A stretch of DNA of 64,000 bases from Trichobilharzia regenti (Eukaryota > Platyhelminthes > Trematoda > Strigeidida > Schistosomatidae), in contig OX235263.1 in assembly GCA_944472135.2 (NCBI GenBank), positions 11,949,517 through 12,013,516 on the forward strand, read 5' to 3'. Of the stretch, positions 10,744 to 21,570 are shown piece by piece; positions within the stretch are counted from its first letter, which is position 1; every line of letters starts with the position of its first letter. A model generated the notes under the pieces. That model worked only from the letters and a program-made list of their open reading frames with translations. It was not told where the DNA came from and did no database searches. The position numbers were made by a program, and so were the translations under genes.

Positions 10744-11193
10744 TGCTGGCTCCCTCCTTGCATGAAAACAGGAACGGTCTAGTGCACCCGTATCCATTGG
10801 ACACACTTGACGCTTGCACAAGTATAGGCCAAATAAAGAACCCTACCCACTTCTCTGGCCTAACTAAAATTAAAAGTTCCTTAGACCATAGCAAATCCAG
10901 TACTCCAACTCCTAATTCTCCACCGAAAACAGCACACAACAACTCGATAGACATAGGTGAGCATGATGCGGAAACTCCTCTTAACATAGGATCGTCATGT
11001 CCAGCAGAACTACTGGGTGCTGAACCATATTCGGGGCTGACTAACGAACTTAAATACTTCAAATGCTGCATCAAATCTCATCTTTACCTAATCCTCATAA
11101 ATGCTAGATCTGTTCCAAATAAATTACCGATGCTCAGAGCACTCAAAGTAATATACAGAGCCACTGTAATTGCCATCACTGAATCTTTTATTC
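10647..11193 (+). pseudogene. Family A ORF2 N-terminus, ending at a chimeric join
   Basis: Same leader and endonuclease start (INARSVPNKLPMLRALKV) as copy 1 up to IAITES. At about 11193 it switches into family B RT sequence. No endonuclease catalytic motif is present in this piece. Confidence 0.8.
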
Positions 11194-12129
11194 ACAGTCT
11201 ATATTAACAGCATTTGCAAGTGCTGCACCTCAGGTAAACCATTCCTATATGCTGACGACCTCGAAGTCGTCTACTCCTGCTACACTCATGAATTAAGCGA
11301 TATGGTTACTAAAATACATCTTGAACTAAGTAGTCTCGCAACATGGTGTGCTGAATCCTGTCTGAACTTTAACATTGACAAATGCGGCTGGATTTGTATC
11401 GGCAACAGTAAGCTTGATCTAACTCTTGGAATAAATGGGAGAAAACTAGCTAAGCTCAACTCAGTCGTAGATCTCGGTATTAGATACTCTGGTAACATAA
11501 CGTTCGCTGAACAGACTGATTATGCCAGACGTAAAACGCGAAGGCTGATAGGATGCATAACACGCAATTTCTTTTGTTGTGAAACTAGGGTTTTATTATA
11601 CAAAGTATGTGTCCGACCTATCTTAGAATACTGCCCGTTTATTCTTAGCGGACTCAGACAAAATGACAAGCTTAAATTAGAGGGAGTGCAACGGCAGTTT
11701 ACCTCAAGAACCCTTGGTTTAGAAAGTGGTCTGGAATACCATGAGCGATGCGAAAGACTAAGATTAGAACCCCTCTGGAAAAGACGTCTTAAGCTAAACC
11801 TTATCTTTTACTGCAAGCTAACTAATCTTCTCTTGCATTCCTCCGAGCCAATAACTAAACCTACCGCTGTCACCAGTTACAATCTTAGAAATCATCACAA
11901 CCTAGCTGCTATGGAGCACTGTCAGACTTACGTGCGGTACAACTTCTTCTTAAATAAGTTTTCAGTCATTTGGAATAGACTACCAGCTAATGTGCGCGAT
12001 GCAAACACACTTCCAGTGTTCATCTCCTCAGTCACCAGACTGCTCAAAGATGACAATGCACTTTTGCGCCTGACTCTTACACCTTCTTTTTCACCCTACA
12101 TAGATATTTTAAGTTCTTTAAACGTGTAG
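11194..12129 (+). pseudogene. Family B RT C-terminal half (open)
   Basis: About 310 open codons: motif C as FLYADDLEVV (intact Asp pair), then the thumb and the conserved ILEYCPFILSGLRQ region to the natural stop (SSLNV). This copy keeps the frame through KLTNLLLHSS, where the larger copy is frameshifted at 22893. It therefore shows that the family B ORF2 C-terminus is one reading frame. Confidence 0.8.
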
Positions 12130-13090
12130 TTACAACAAACTACAATTATAAATTTTAATATTATTGGAACTAGATGATAAACATTTCTACACAGGACAGT
12201 AATATTAGTTCACACAAAATATAAAAGTTAGCGTAACGGGACTAGTTAGTTAATGAACAAAAATAAGCATAGTTACAAAACAGAATATATATGTATATAT
12301 TTATTAATCACTCCTTAAGGACTCCCGTTGCTTTCTTTTGCGTTGCTGTTGTTTGTCTTCTTTTTTCTCTCACCATTTCAGCTTCTATTTGACTTTTTGA
12401 ATGTGAATGAATAATGTGGATGTTTGACCATTTACAATGACAAATGATCTGCAAACATTATTGGTCCCATATCTTTCAGTTGCCTAGTTAATAACGAATT
12501 GACTTTCCCCACGACGCAACCTGGATTACATTTGTGGAATATACTCTTATACCAGTGGAAAAGTATCAATTTGTAATACAACGTCACGATTGTAGCTTAT
12601 AACATAACTGATCGTATCTGTAAAAATAGCTCCCTTATTACCCAATTTGGATATAAATCAAATCAAAAATAAGATTCGGATTTGTGCACACCCAAGTTAT
12701 ATTGAGGAATTACTTCAAGCTTTATTTTTTCCCAAGTATTTTTAATCCATCCAAAACATACTTGGGTTTCCTTTGTTAATGCAAAGTTAATATTCCTATA
12801 TTTCATGACGTGCTCCATTGAATTACTGGTTATCATATTGTTCCCACAGACCTAAGACAAAAACGCCAGCAACCATGTAATTTAACCATAAACCGAATTT
12901 ATGAAATTTAAATAATGCTTACCCATGCCTGTATATTTGGTGTGTCCTACACAAGTAGGAAAAATGTGTATTTTATTGAAACATTATTATTAATTATGAT
13001 TGCTAATCCTATATGTAATTTATCACATTGATGATGCCTGTAAACTGGCGTCTCTCATACACGAAATGAGAATATACTATTATTATTATA
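11194..13090 (+). mobile_element. Family B 3' fragment joined to family A
   Basis: Begins within family B RT between motifs B and C (FTVYINSICKC) and continues through the 3' UTR to the shared tail (about 13019-13090: CTGTAAACTGGCGTC then ATT repeats). It matches 22270-23953 at about 97%. At 13091 family A sequence already present at 11029-11193 starts again. Confidence 0.85.
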
Positions 13091-14069
13091 TTCGGGGCTG
13101 ACTAACGAACTTAAATACTTCAAATGCTACTTCAAATCTCATCTTTACCTAATCCTCATAAATGCTAGATCTGTTCCAAATAAATTGCCGATGCTCAGAG
13201 CACTCACAGTAATATACAAAGCCCCTGTAATTGTCATCACTGAATCTTGGTGTCATTCGAACATCCTGGATGAAGAAATAAGCTTAGATAACTACACTTA
13301 CTTTCGGTGTGACAGGGAAGGTGGTAAGGGAGGGGGTTGTCTCATGTACTTTCTGAATGCACTTACTGTATCACAGCTAGAAAGTAGTACACTCAACATG
13401 CCAGAGACTCTATGGGTTAGTGTACACTTAAATAACGTAACAGCATTAATTGGATGCTCCTACAGAGCACCTGGCACCTTTAGTAATTACGAGACCCAAC
13501 TTATTAATACTCTGGAGCAATTGACTGACTTACAATACAATCATAAGATCCTATGTGGGGACTTTAACTTACCTGAAATCAACTGGGATATACCCACAGG
13601 TCCAACTAAATTTGATAAGTTCTTAGACACACTGGATATACTTGGCTGGAAACAAACTGTCACCACTCCGACAAGAGGAAACAACGTACTAGACTTAATC
13701 TTCTGCCTCAATGTAACCCCCGTTTCAACGCTAGTAGGTTCTGAGTTTCCAGGGAGCGACCACAAAACAGTAATGTGTGCACTGCCAATTCCGCTGAGTA
13801 GCAATGCAGCTCATACCTCCACTTCACAACAAGTAATATATAGGAACTATAGTAAGGCAAACTGGGCCTTAGTAGAATCAATGCTAAGATCCTCCGAATT
13901 GGATGAATACTTCACTACTGATAACCTATCGAGAGCCCTAACCATCTTCTACCATAACTCTAACACAAATCTGGCTCGAAAACTGAAGTCAGCAACTACC
14001 AGCGGATCAATATCACACCTATTGCATCTAGAGTCATGGAGAGACATATGCTTAGCTGCAATATTATAA
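13091..14069 (+). pseudogene. Family A endonuclease (copy 2)
   Basis: Endonuclease with TESW, CGDFNLPEINWD and GSDHKTV, nearly identical to 3368-4729. The first about 160 bases repeat 11029-11193. The end of the frame (about 14005-14069) again runs into RT out of frame at exactly the deletion join of copy 1. Confidence 0.85.
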
Positions 14070-14777
14070 GTCCGAACCAACATGGATTCCTGAAATCCAG
14101 ATCATGTTTAACATGTCACCTAGACTTCTTCAATTTCGTAACCACCAGTCGTGACAGACGGCAACTAGTACTTGTCATCTACTTTGACATCTCTAAGGCA
14201 TTTGACCGTGTTGACCATTTACTGCTAATACATAAGCTGAACTCCTTAGGAATACGTGACCCATTATTAGGATGGCTTAAATCATTCCAAACCTAGGCTT
14301 ATCACTTCTGGTGTAGTGCAAGGTAGTGTCATTGGACCCCTCCTGTTTACACTATACATCAATGACATATGCGCCTGCTTCACGCACGGGAAACCATTCA
14401 TCTTTGCAGATAACCTAAAAGTAGCTTATACATTCCAATGTGATGATTTAGGGTACTTCGAGAATGTAGTGCAGAAGGAATTAGATAAAATGACTGCTTG
14501 GTCGTCCTTATGGAATCGCCAATTTAATCTGAACAGATGTGGCTGGATCTGCTTTGGCGCACCCTCAATTGACCTGAAATTAACGCTCCAATCTGCTTAC
14601 CTAACCAGACTCCGAAGTGTCGTTGACCTAGGCCTGAGGTACTCTAGTGACTTGACATTCTCAGAGCAAGTAGCATCACAGACTAGAAAATCGAGGATGC
14701 TCTTAGGATGCATACTCAGGAACTTTCACGAGAATGAGACCACGTTTATTCTGTGCAATCATTTGTCAGACCAATAA
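14036..14777 (+). pseudogene. Family A RT (copy 2), broken
   Basis: YFDISKAFDRVDH, then a stop after WLKSFQT, then VIGPLLF and FADN, each lesion identical to copy 1. At about 14745-14775 it degenerates and joins the 3' UTR, so the C-terminal domain is missing. Confidence 0.83.
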
Positions 14778-15041
14778 ATATACCTCTGATCTCAACATAA
14801 TACATCAATAATCTTTAAGCCAAGGGTGTTGTTCACAACAAAGTTATATAGGAGAATTGACTTCAAGCATTATTATTTCCAGATATCTGTATTACATTCA
14901 TCTGATGTCTGGGTTTTTTGTTAATGCGAAGACAAAATTTCTATATCTCATATTTGGCGGCACGTTCGAAATTGGTGACATTTTTGCAAGTGTTTGCTCT
15001 GAAATTTATTTGCTGCTTATTGTCATATAATTCTTGAAATT

Positions 15042-15953
15042 ATGGTCCAAATATCTAAAAAACGTGTTCGTAGAAACACAGTTGTTTTAGATAGTGGTTC
15101 AAATTCGGTTACAACTGCATTACCGCCCTGTAATACAGCATCAACTACTAGCTCTCAAAATGGTTTGAGTGCAGATCTCACTCCTGTGATACAGGTGAAA
15201 GATGTTCTGTTAGAGAACTCTGAGTTCTGTAAACTTAACCTTCTTTTGAAAGATATGCAGAGGCAAGTAAGCGAAATTCAGAAAAAATTAGATTGGTTTG
15301 ATAGTATGTCAATGCCAATCTCAAATACCACGGAAAGCCTTTCTGATATTGGCCAGGTTAAGTCCTTACTGGATGTAACTCAAAACAAGCTTTCGGACTT
15401 AGACACAATAGCCTGTCTGTTAAAACAACATCCTAAAATATCTCCAGACAACCTAAATAAAGCTAAAAATCTGATTGACTGCTTGGCTACGCAGGTGATG
15501 AAGTGTATAACCTCTTCTCACTAAGCTATAGTTTACAACGTCCCAGATTCTCTGCCCCTGAAAACTGTAAGACACAAAATCCTGATTTGTTGCGGCATGT
15601 CTAGTGTTCCATGTGAATGCAAAAGGCTTCGTAAAAAGTCTAACCAAGCTAATTGTCCCAGCATTTTTAAGTTCTGTAATTCCCTTGATGATAGTAAGTT
15701 TACTAAATGTCAGGATCACTTAAGACTGAACAGCAGTTATAAGTCTATAACCGTAGCTCAGGATAAAACACCGTGTCAGCGCAGAATAATATGGAGTAAT
15801 AACCTGGTCCCTTCCTCTAGCTTAGATGTACCAAAAAAGGATCGTGCACAGCGACAGTCACCTAGTGCTGAAACTAGCATTCAGCAAACTACACAACAAC
15901 GACGCTTGCCAATGGAACTAGGAACTGATACATACCAGTACCCCTGTAAATAA
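15042..15953 (+). pseudogene. Family B ORF1
   Basis: 15042-15524 gives 160 residues with a basic start (ISKKRVRRN) and a heptad-rich stretch (residues about 65-140). A stop at 15522-15524 separates it from 15597-15953, whose CECKRLRKKS...CPSIFKFCNS parallels CYRLKKSQHEKCCPIRFQF of family A ORF1. It is distant from family A in sequence but has the same layout. Confidence 0.7.
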
Positions 15954-16038
15954 AGCCTCATCGAAAGATGTTAAAATAGCTAGAATTGCTGGAAGATGTT
16001 CCAAGAAATTTCCCCCTAAACATAGTAACCTCACCACG

Positions 16039-16509
16039 ATGAACAAATTTTGCAGGGTTGAGACTAATGATGGGGAAGAATACTTTGTATTCTATAAGCC
16101 TGGTGAGAGTAAGAATGTCAACAAACTCTCACTTGTCACGAAAACCTCCTCTCGAAACACAAGTATACCTGGAGGTTTCTCGCATGCCCCACCTTATAGA
16201 AAGTCAGGCTCCAAGACTCCTAAAGTCTTGCAGCCAAAGCACCTTCCCTCGGAATTCCCTTTATGTTATAAAATCAACACGAAGGTGTGTACCGGCATGA
16301 CGAATAGCAGTTGGATGGGTAGACCTTTTGATGCTATGCTTTTTAACCGTCAACCTGGGCCCAACCTCTACTACCCTTATATCCAGGAACACATGATAAA
16401 TTTTCCAGGTGTCCCGAATCACTGGTACGACCCATGGCACCTAGGACCACCTCATTGCACACCAATCCCGATGTACAGACACCCAGCCCGACCTCCTTTT
16501 CATTCATAA
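16039..16509 (+). pseudogene. Family B ORF1/ORF2 linker frame
   Basis: 156 open codons, Pro/His/Tyr-rich toward the end (PYRKSG..., HLGPPHCTPIPMYRHP). It overlaps the ORF2 frame that starts at 16434. Its position equals the 4633-5100 frame of family A. No domain recognised. Confidence 0.5.
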
Positions 16510-17117
16510 ATTCTTGCGGTGCTGACGCACAAACAGATTTAGGTTATGGTGACATTCTAAGCCAGTTTGTAGTATCCCGCGACTTATTCACGATATTGCT
16601 AATTAATGCACGTTCCTTAATCAATAAGATATCTGAACTAAGGACATTATTATTAGTCGCCAAGCCTACTGTAGCTCTGATTACTGAGTCATGGTGCTCA
16701 TCCTCTGTACTTGATGTGCATATAGGTATCGACGATTGCACTGTACACCGTACAAATAGAGATTGCAAGCGTGGTGGAGGATGTCTCATACATATACATA
16801 GCTCATTTGTAGTCAATAAGGTGGAAGATGAAATAATGAATAATGTACCTGATTCACTCTGGGTTGTCTTACATGGAGATAAGTACAAACTTCTCATAGG
16901 CTGTGTTTATCAAGCACCAAGCGAAACAAAAGAGACTGATGCGTTATTAGCTAAATCGTTTGCACACGCCTCCTTGTTTAGTGCTAATTACAAAATAATT
17001 GCAGGGGACTTCAATCTTCCAGAAGGCAATCGGCTAACTAGTTCCGGCCCCCAACGCTTCGACGAATTACTTGCCACTATCGACTGTTAACGATAACAAC
17101 AACACGTCCAGACACCT
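16434..17117 (+). pseudogene. Family B ORF2 endonuclease, N-terminal half
   Basis: INARSLINKISELR, TESWCSS and AGDFNLPEGNR are the apurinic-endonuclease motifs. Two in-frame stops (17087-17089 and six bases on) follow ELLATID. Removing the BEL element and one CACCT, the frame reads on into TPTRGDN at 20901. The His motif of this enzyme is on the far side of the insertion. Confidence 0.85.
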
Positions 17118-17475
17118 TGTCAATGGAGTTGAAGTTTGAACGATCAATTCTTGGTTGTTTGCTCAAAATCAACCTCCCCGATTTTCGCGGAGGCATCAAT
17201 ACGACAGTCATCGTCTCATCGGTCGCTGTTCAGAAAGAAGTCAGTAGCAAACCATCAGAAGTAATCTTATGATTTATTATTGTAATATTTGTTCATAGAC
17301 CTTAGTTCAATTACTATTTTTATATGTTGGTGTAACAATAAAGAGTTCTCAAGCGGACAATCGGTGTTTTGGTTTTTTCGTCCGTTATAACTAAGCGTTT
17401 CTGAAATCTTCGAAGAGCAGCGTGGGCCCGAGCGTAGCGAGAGCTGGGCATTAACGGTTTATGAGACGTGATTGA
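17118..17475 (+). repeat. BEL/Pao 5' LTR
   Basis: Begins TGTCAATGGAG and ends GTGATTGACA, with a 6-base inverted terminal match. AATAAA at about 17335 is the likely polyadenylation signal, following an AT-rich stretch that may hold the promoter. Confidence 0.9.
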
Positions 17476-17621
17476 CAGTTTCTGACTATAGAAACAGATC
17501 TGGCGGATTCAAACAGTTGGTGAAAGTTTGGATAGTCACCGTTCATTTTTCCTGGTGCCGGTCAAGTCCTCTTTGAACAAGCAATATCTGGAACATTTTT
17601 GGAATTGGGTCAAGTTCAACA

Positions 17622-19244
17622 ATGCCTGGGTCAAAGAAGGGACAGAGTGTCTTGGATGCAAACAGGAAAGTAAGCCATGGTGACTTGTCTGTTAATTGTA
17701 ACGATGTGTCTGATGTTAAGCATGATATGGTTGATGTTACTGTTTCGCCGTTCAGGGATAATATCAACATCAAACTCCCTAAATTTGAACCACGGTGTTT
17801 CGATGGAAGCCCGGCTGATTATTTACAATTTGTAAAGGAGTTTGAGATCATGTTGAGTGGTTTATTATTAAATGATGAATTGAAGTTAATGTATTTGATG
17901 AGATATTGCACTGGAGATGCTGCAAGAGCTATACAGTGCTGTAAGTTTGTGAAGCCAAAAGAGGGCTACGATGAGGCTATGAGCATATTACGTCAAAGGT
18001 TTGGAAGAATTTCGATGATTGCAGGGAAATTTTTCGAGGCTGTTAAGGGTAATGGTGGCCAATTACAGGATGATTCCCAGGCACTCACTGAGTTTTTAGA
18101 TAATTTGCTAATTTACAAGAATGGAATGATTTCGATGAATCTCATGAGTGACCTCAACTCGAGTTTTATACTAGAAGTAATAGCAAGACGTCTACCTACT
18201 CGACTGCAAAGGAAGTGGGTGAAGATGAGCACCCGTATGGAGGATGAGGGTATCGAGCGAAAATTTGATGATATCCTGAAACTGGTAAATACTAGTGTCA
18301 ATCAAACTATGAGCAAGTTCGCCAGTATATTGAATCTCACCCCTAGAATAGAGCAGTCTGAGGGTAAAACGCACTCATTGATGACGAATAAGCCTCAGAG
18401 AGGTGGATATCGAGAAGGCTCCATGATGTCTAGTAATGCATATAAACTTAGTGAGTGTAACAGGTTTCTTAGTACATGCTCAACAGATAAGTTGCAAGCT
18501 GCAAGACAAACACGGTTGTGTTTTACACGTTTGCGAGAAGTGCATACAAAGGTGAACTGTGAACCAGTGAGCAAGTTCAGTGATAAGCTAAATGCAAACT
18601 CCAGGCCTGACTCCGAATTGTGTGACGATAACGGTGCGGTCAGGAAGTCTGTAGTTACAACTGGTAAGCCATTGTTGAATAAAGTGTCACAGAATGGAGT
18701 TGCTGCTTCAGAGTCCAGTTCTGACTCCAAAAGTTTACAAGGTATTACTAGTCAGAGTGAAGTTATAAAACCTTTTATGATTTGCGAGGAGGAACCAAAA
18801 TTGTCTACTTCTGTTATTAAAGAGTTTGAAAATGATAAAGTTGACGGTAAAGTGAATATTCGTGATAATGATCATGATACTTCACAGTTGTCTTTGGTTG
18901 ATCATTATGAGATGAGGGATATGCCTACTACTGCTAAGTTGAACAAAGTTTCTGTACAACTTGAACGTGAAGTAGAAATAAATGCAGATGCAGTTGCAGA
19001 AGGCATGCATACTTGTGAGACCGTCAGTGTGAGTGATCAGCATGTAGCCCATCTATCATCAGATGCTATTGCTAAACCTGAGCTGATAGTACAAGACACC
19101 AGTGGTGGTGGTCTTGCAGGTAGACAACTATCTGAAAGCCGAGCAACAACAGCTTTTGAATCACCACTAACTTCATCAACTGATATCAGTCATTCGTCGT
19201 TGGTGCTGTCATCCACAATGAAACAAGACGCCCATCAACTCTAG
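17622..19244 (+). CDS. BEL/Pao gag
   Basis: 540 residues. Residues about 50-210 (LPKFEPRCFDGSPADYLQFVKEF ... YDEAMSILRQRFG) look like the gag domain typical of BEL/Pao elements (DUF1759 type), which contributes to particle assembly. The C-terminal half is Ser/Thr/Glu-rich and low in complexity, and I see no CCHC zinc knuckle. The ATG lies about 146 bases after the LTR. The frame is intact although the element has no pol. Confidence 0.8.
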   Translation: MPGSKKGQSVLDANRKVSHGDLSVNCNDVSDVKHDMVDVTVSPFRDNINIKLPKFEPRCFDGSPADYLQFVKEFEIMLSGLLLNDELKLMYLMRYCTGDAARAIQCCKFVKPKEGYDEAMSILRQRFGRISMIAGKFFEAVKGNGGQLQDDSQALTEFLDNLLIYKNGMISMNLMSDLNSSFILEVIARRLPTRLQRKWVKMSTRMEDEGIERKFDDILKLVNTSVNQTMSKFASILNLTPRIEQSEGKTHSLMTNKPQRGGYREGSMMSSNAYKLSECNRFLSTCSTDKLQAARQTRLCFTRLREVHTKVNCEPVSKFSDKLNANSRPDSELCDDNGAVRKSVVTTGKPLLNKVSQNGVAASESSSDSKSLQGITSQSEVIKPFMICEEEPKLSTSVIKEFENDKVDGKVNIRDNDHDTSQLSLVDHYEMRDMPTTAKLNKVSVQLEREVEINADAVAEGMHTCETVSVSDQHVAHLSSDAIAKPELIVQDTSGGGLAGRQLSESRATTAFESPLTSSTDISHSSLVLSSTMKQDAHQL

Positions 19245-20540
19245 TATCCTCTGCAATGACTATGCTAGTATCAGTCCGTTTGAAAGGACGAATATCAATG
19301 GTCAGTTTAGTGAGGATAAGCCAAGTGTAAACGAGAGAGTAATTGTTAAATTGACTTGTACGAATAAAGGCATTTCTAGCTTCAAGTTACTATTTGAATG
19401 CTATTATCTTTGGTGTAAATTACTCTGTTTCTAAACTTGGTTGATGAGATATGCCGTGTGTTTGCTGGTCATCTATATTCTACGATACAATGACATGAGC
19501 GTGTTACCGTTCAGATTTGAGGATATAGCTGATAGAAGGAAATCAGCAAATGAACTCTGCAACGATTTTCCAACCTAGAGCGTCAACCTGAGAAGGGTTG
19601 TAGGCGTAGTGCTGTAAGTCCTACAATTCTTCAAAGGGTAGCGTATCAATGAGCAGTCCAATGTGCTCGGTGTTTGATTTTGTACATATGTTCATGTTGT
19701 ATATACTGAATTGGTATCATTTATCATCTAGCTGTTGGTAATTCTGTTTGTGTCCGGACATTCCACAAATTACAATCGTCAACCTGAGAAGGAATGTAGG
19801 CGTACTGGTGTAAGTCCTGCAATTCTTCAAAGGAATTCCACTAAGACATGATCGGCGAGGTTGTTTGTACTATTTGTATATACGTGTGGTGTGTCATATC
19901 AATTGGTGTTTTTTTGATTCATTGTGTTTACTTGTTGTTTTCGTATCTTGTTATTACTGCATAATTTTGTTAAAATTTTCGTCGTGATTACTTCTGAAGT
20001 TGTTTCGAGTCTTCTACATCCATGGATGAATTGATTGATGCTAAGAACAGCAGATGGGTCGTATACGCCGGGGAGGCTAGGCTATTGCTGAGAATGGAAT
20101 GCACACGGAGATAATTGTTAGCTGTGGTCCGACACGCCGGGGTGAAAGAGTGTAAACGGCTGAGGCTCTCATACATCACCGCTACTAGAACTGAGGCAGA
20201 ATGAGCGACAAGCGATTTCAGTGATAATTGATAGTGAATAGAAAAGAGGATGCTTGAAGAGTATCATGAGTTGGTGCTATGGTCACGTTGCATTCTGCAA
20301 GAGTCATTCTAGTAAGTGGCGATTGTGTTGCAAGATGTCAAGAGGAGGTCTCTGTCTGGAGGCGCAGGTCGTCAGCGATGTGTGAGATTGTGCTGTGGGT
20401 ATGCTTGTGGTGTGTTGGCTTTTCTGTTTGTTTTCCATTTCAGCTCTGTCCGTGTGACCCAGGTTCTCGCAATGGCATCCAAGTCAACGTGTATTGGTCG
20501 TGATAGAAAAAAAGGGATGGATCCCTTTTTTGCCGGGGAG
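19245..20540 (+). other. BEL element region between gag and 3' LTR, no gene
   Basis: 1.3 kb with no RT, integrase or protease motif in any frame. It contains a pair of about 65-base repeats (19568-19634 and 19779-19844; both CGTCAACCTGAGAAGG... then TTCTTCAAAGG), an 11-base-arm hairpin at 20508-20531 and a purine-rich GCCGGGGAG directly before the 3' LTR, probably the polypurine tract. Confidence 0.6.
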
Positions 20541-20900
20541 TGTCAATGGAGTTGAAGATTGAACGATCAATTCTTGGTTGTTTGCTCAAAATCAACCTCC
20601 CCGATTTTCGCGGAGGCATCAATACGACAGTCATCGTCTCATCGGTCGCTGTTCAGAAAGAAGTCAGTAGCAAACCATCAGAAGTAATCTTATGATTTAT
20701 TATTGTAATATTTGTTCATAGACCTTAGTTCAATTACTATTTTTATATGTTGGTGTAACAATAAAGAGTTCTCAAGCGGCCAATCGGTGTTTTGGCTTTC
20801 TCGTCCGTTATAACTAAGCGTTTCTGAAAACTTCAAGGAACAGCGTGGGCCCGAGCGTAGCGAGAGCTGGGCATTAACGGTTTATGAGACGTGGCTGACA
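20541..20900 (+). repeat. BEL/Pao 3' LTR
   Basis: Starts TGTCAATGGAG and ends GTGGCTGACA; the last bases differ from the 5' LTR. It is followed directly by the second CACCT. Confidence 0.9.
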
Positions 20901-21568
20901 CACCTACTCGTGGTGACAACATGTTGGACCTTGTTTTTTGTCATGACACAATCCCAGTCTCCACCTATGTTGGTAATAGATTTTCCAGTAGTGACCATAG
21001 AATGGTACTCTGCTCTCTGCCTTTCTCACCACTAAATACAGGAAACAAACAAGACTCAGGAAGCACAATATGTCGTAGTTACAAATATACAGACTGGGGA
21101 TTAGTCCAAGAACTTATTCGACTCTGTCAATGGGATGACTATTTTACCACTGACTCCCTGGAGGCCTTAGTAACCCTGTTTTACAGGAATGTTACCCTTT
21201 GTCTAGATACAGTTGCTCCAAAGAAAATAGTGAAATTAAGTAGACACCGAACTGAATATATTCCAAGGGCACACCGTAATAAGTTAAGGAAGCTGAAGAA
21301 ACAGTACTATTCCACTAAGGACATATCACTATTGCTCTCAATCCACGAGTCTCTTGAATCTATCAAGCGCCTACGCTCTCAAAAGGACCTCGACGAAGAG
21401 TTAACGGCACTTGAAAGTACCTCCAAAGTTTATAACTTAACGGCACTTCTTAAAAAACGAATGCAGTCGGCGAGGGAAATCCCATACTTACTTCACGACA
21501 AAGTAATCTACAATGAACCTGCCACTATCTGTGAACTTTCAGTGATTGGTTTGCAAACTTTAGTTTAG
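20901..21568 (+). pseudogene. Family B ORF2 endonuclease C-terminal part and linker
   Basis: Resumes with TPTRGDNMLDLVFCHD and has SSSDHRMV, the catalytic His motif, then the linker that family A has lost. A frameshift near 21540 moves the frame before the RT domain. Confidence 0.83.
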
Positions 21569-21570
21569 AA

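Larger units (their letters stand above)
8434..14962 (+). mobile_element. Non-LTR family A, copy 2, with nested insertions
   Basis: Starts at the same 5' base as copy 1 and reads away from it. Three segments (8434-9453, 10049-11193, 13091-14775) reproduce copy 1 at about 98-99% identity, including the RT-linker deletion, the second RT deletion and FADN. A 595-base insert and a family B fragment separate the segments. At about 14770 the sequence jumps from RT straight into the 3' UTR (to about 14962), skipping the region that holds the captured gene in copy 1. Confidence 0.83.
17118..20900 (+). mobile_element. BEL/Pao-like LTR retrotransposon lacking pol, with target duplication CACCT
   Basis: LTRs at 17118-17475 and 20541-20900 differ at roughly ten positions. 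The flanks are CACCT on both sides, a 5-base duplication as expected for BEL/Pao. Only gag is coding. Protease, RT, RNase H and integrase are absent, so the copy could move only with help in trans. Confidence 0.9.

Noticed and set aside
20508..20531. Intrinsic terminator-like hairpin with T run
   Set aside because: Bacterial-style termination does not apply here; it lies just before the BEL 3' LTR and may be a polypurine-tract feature.
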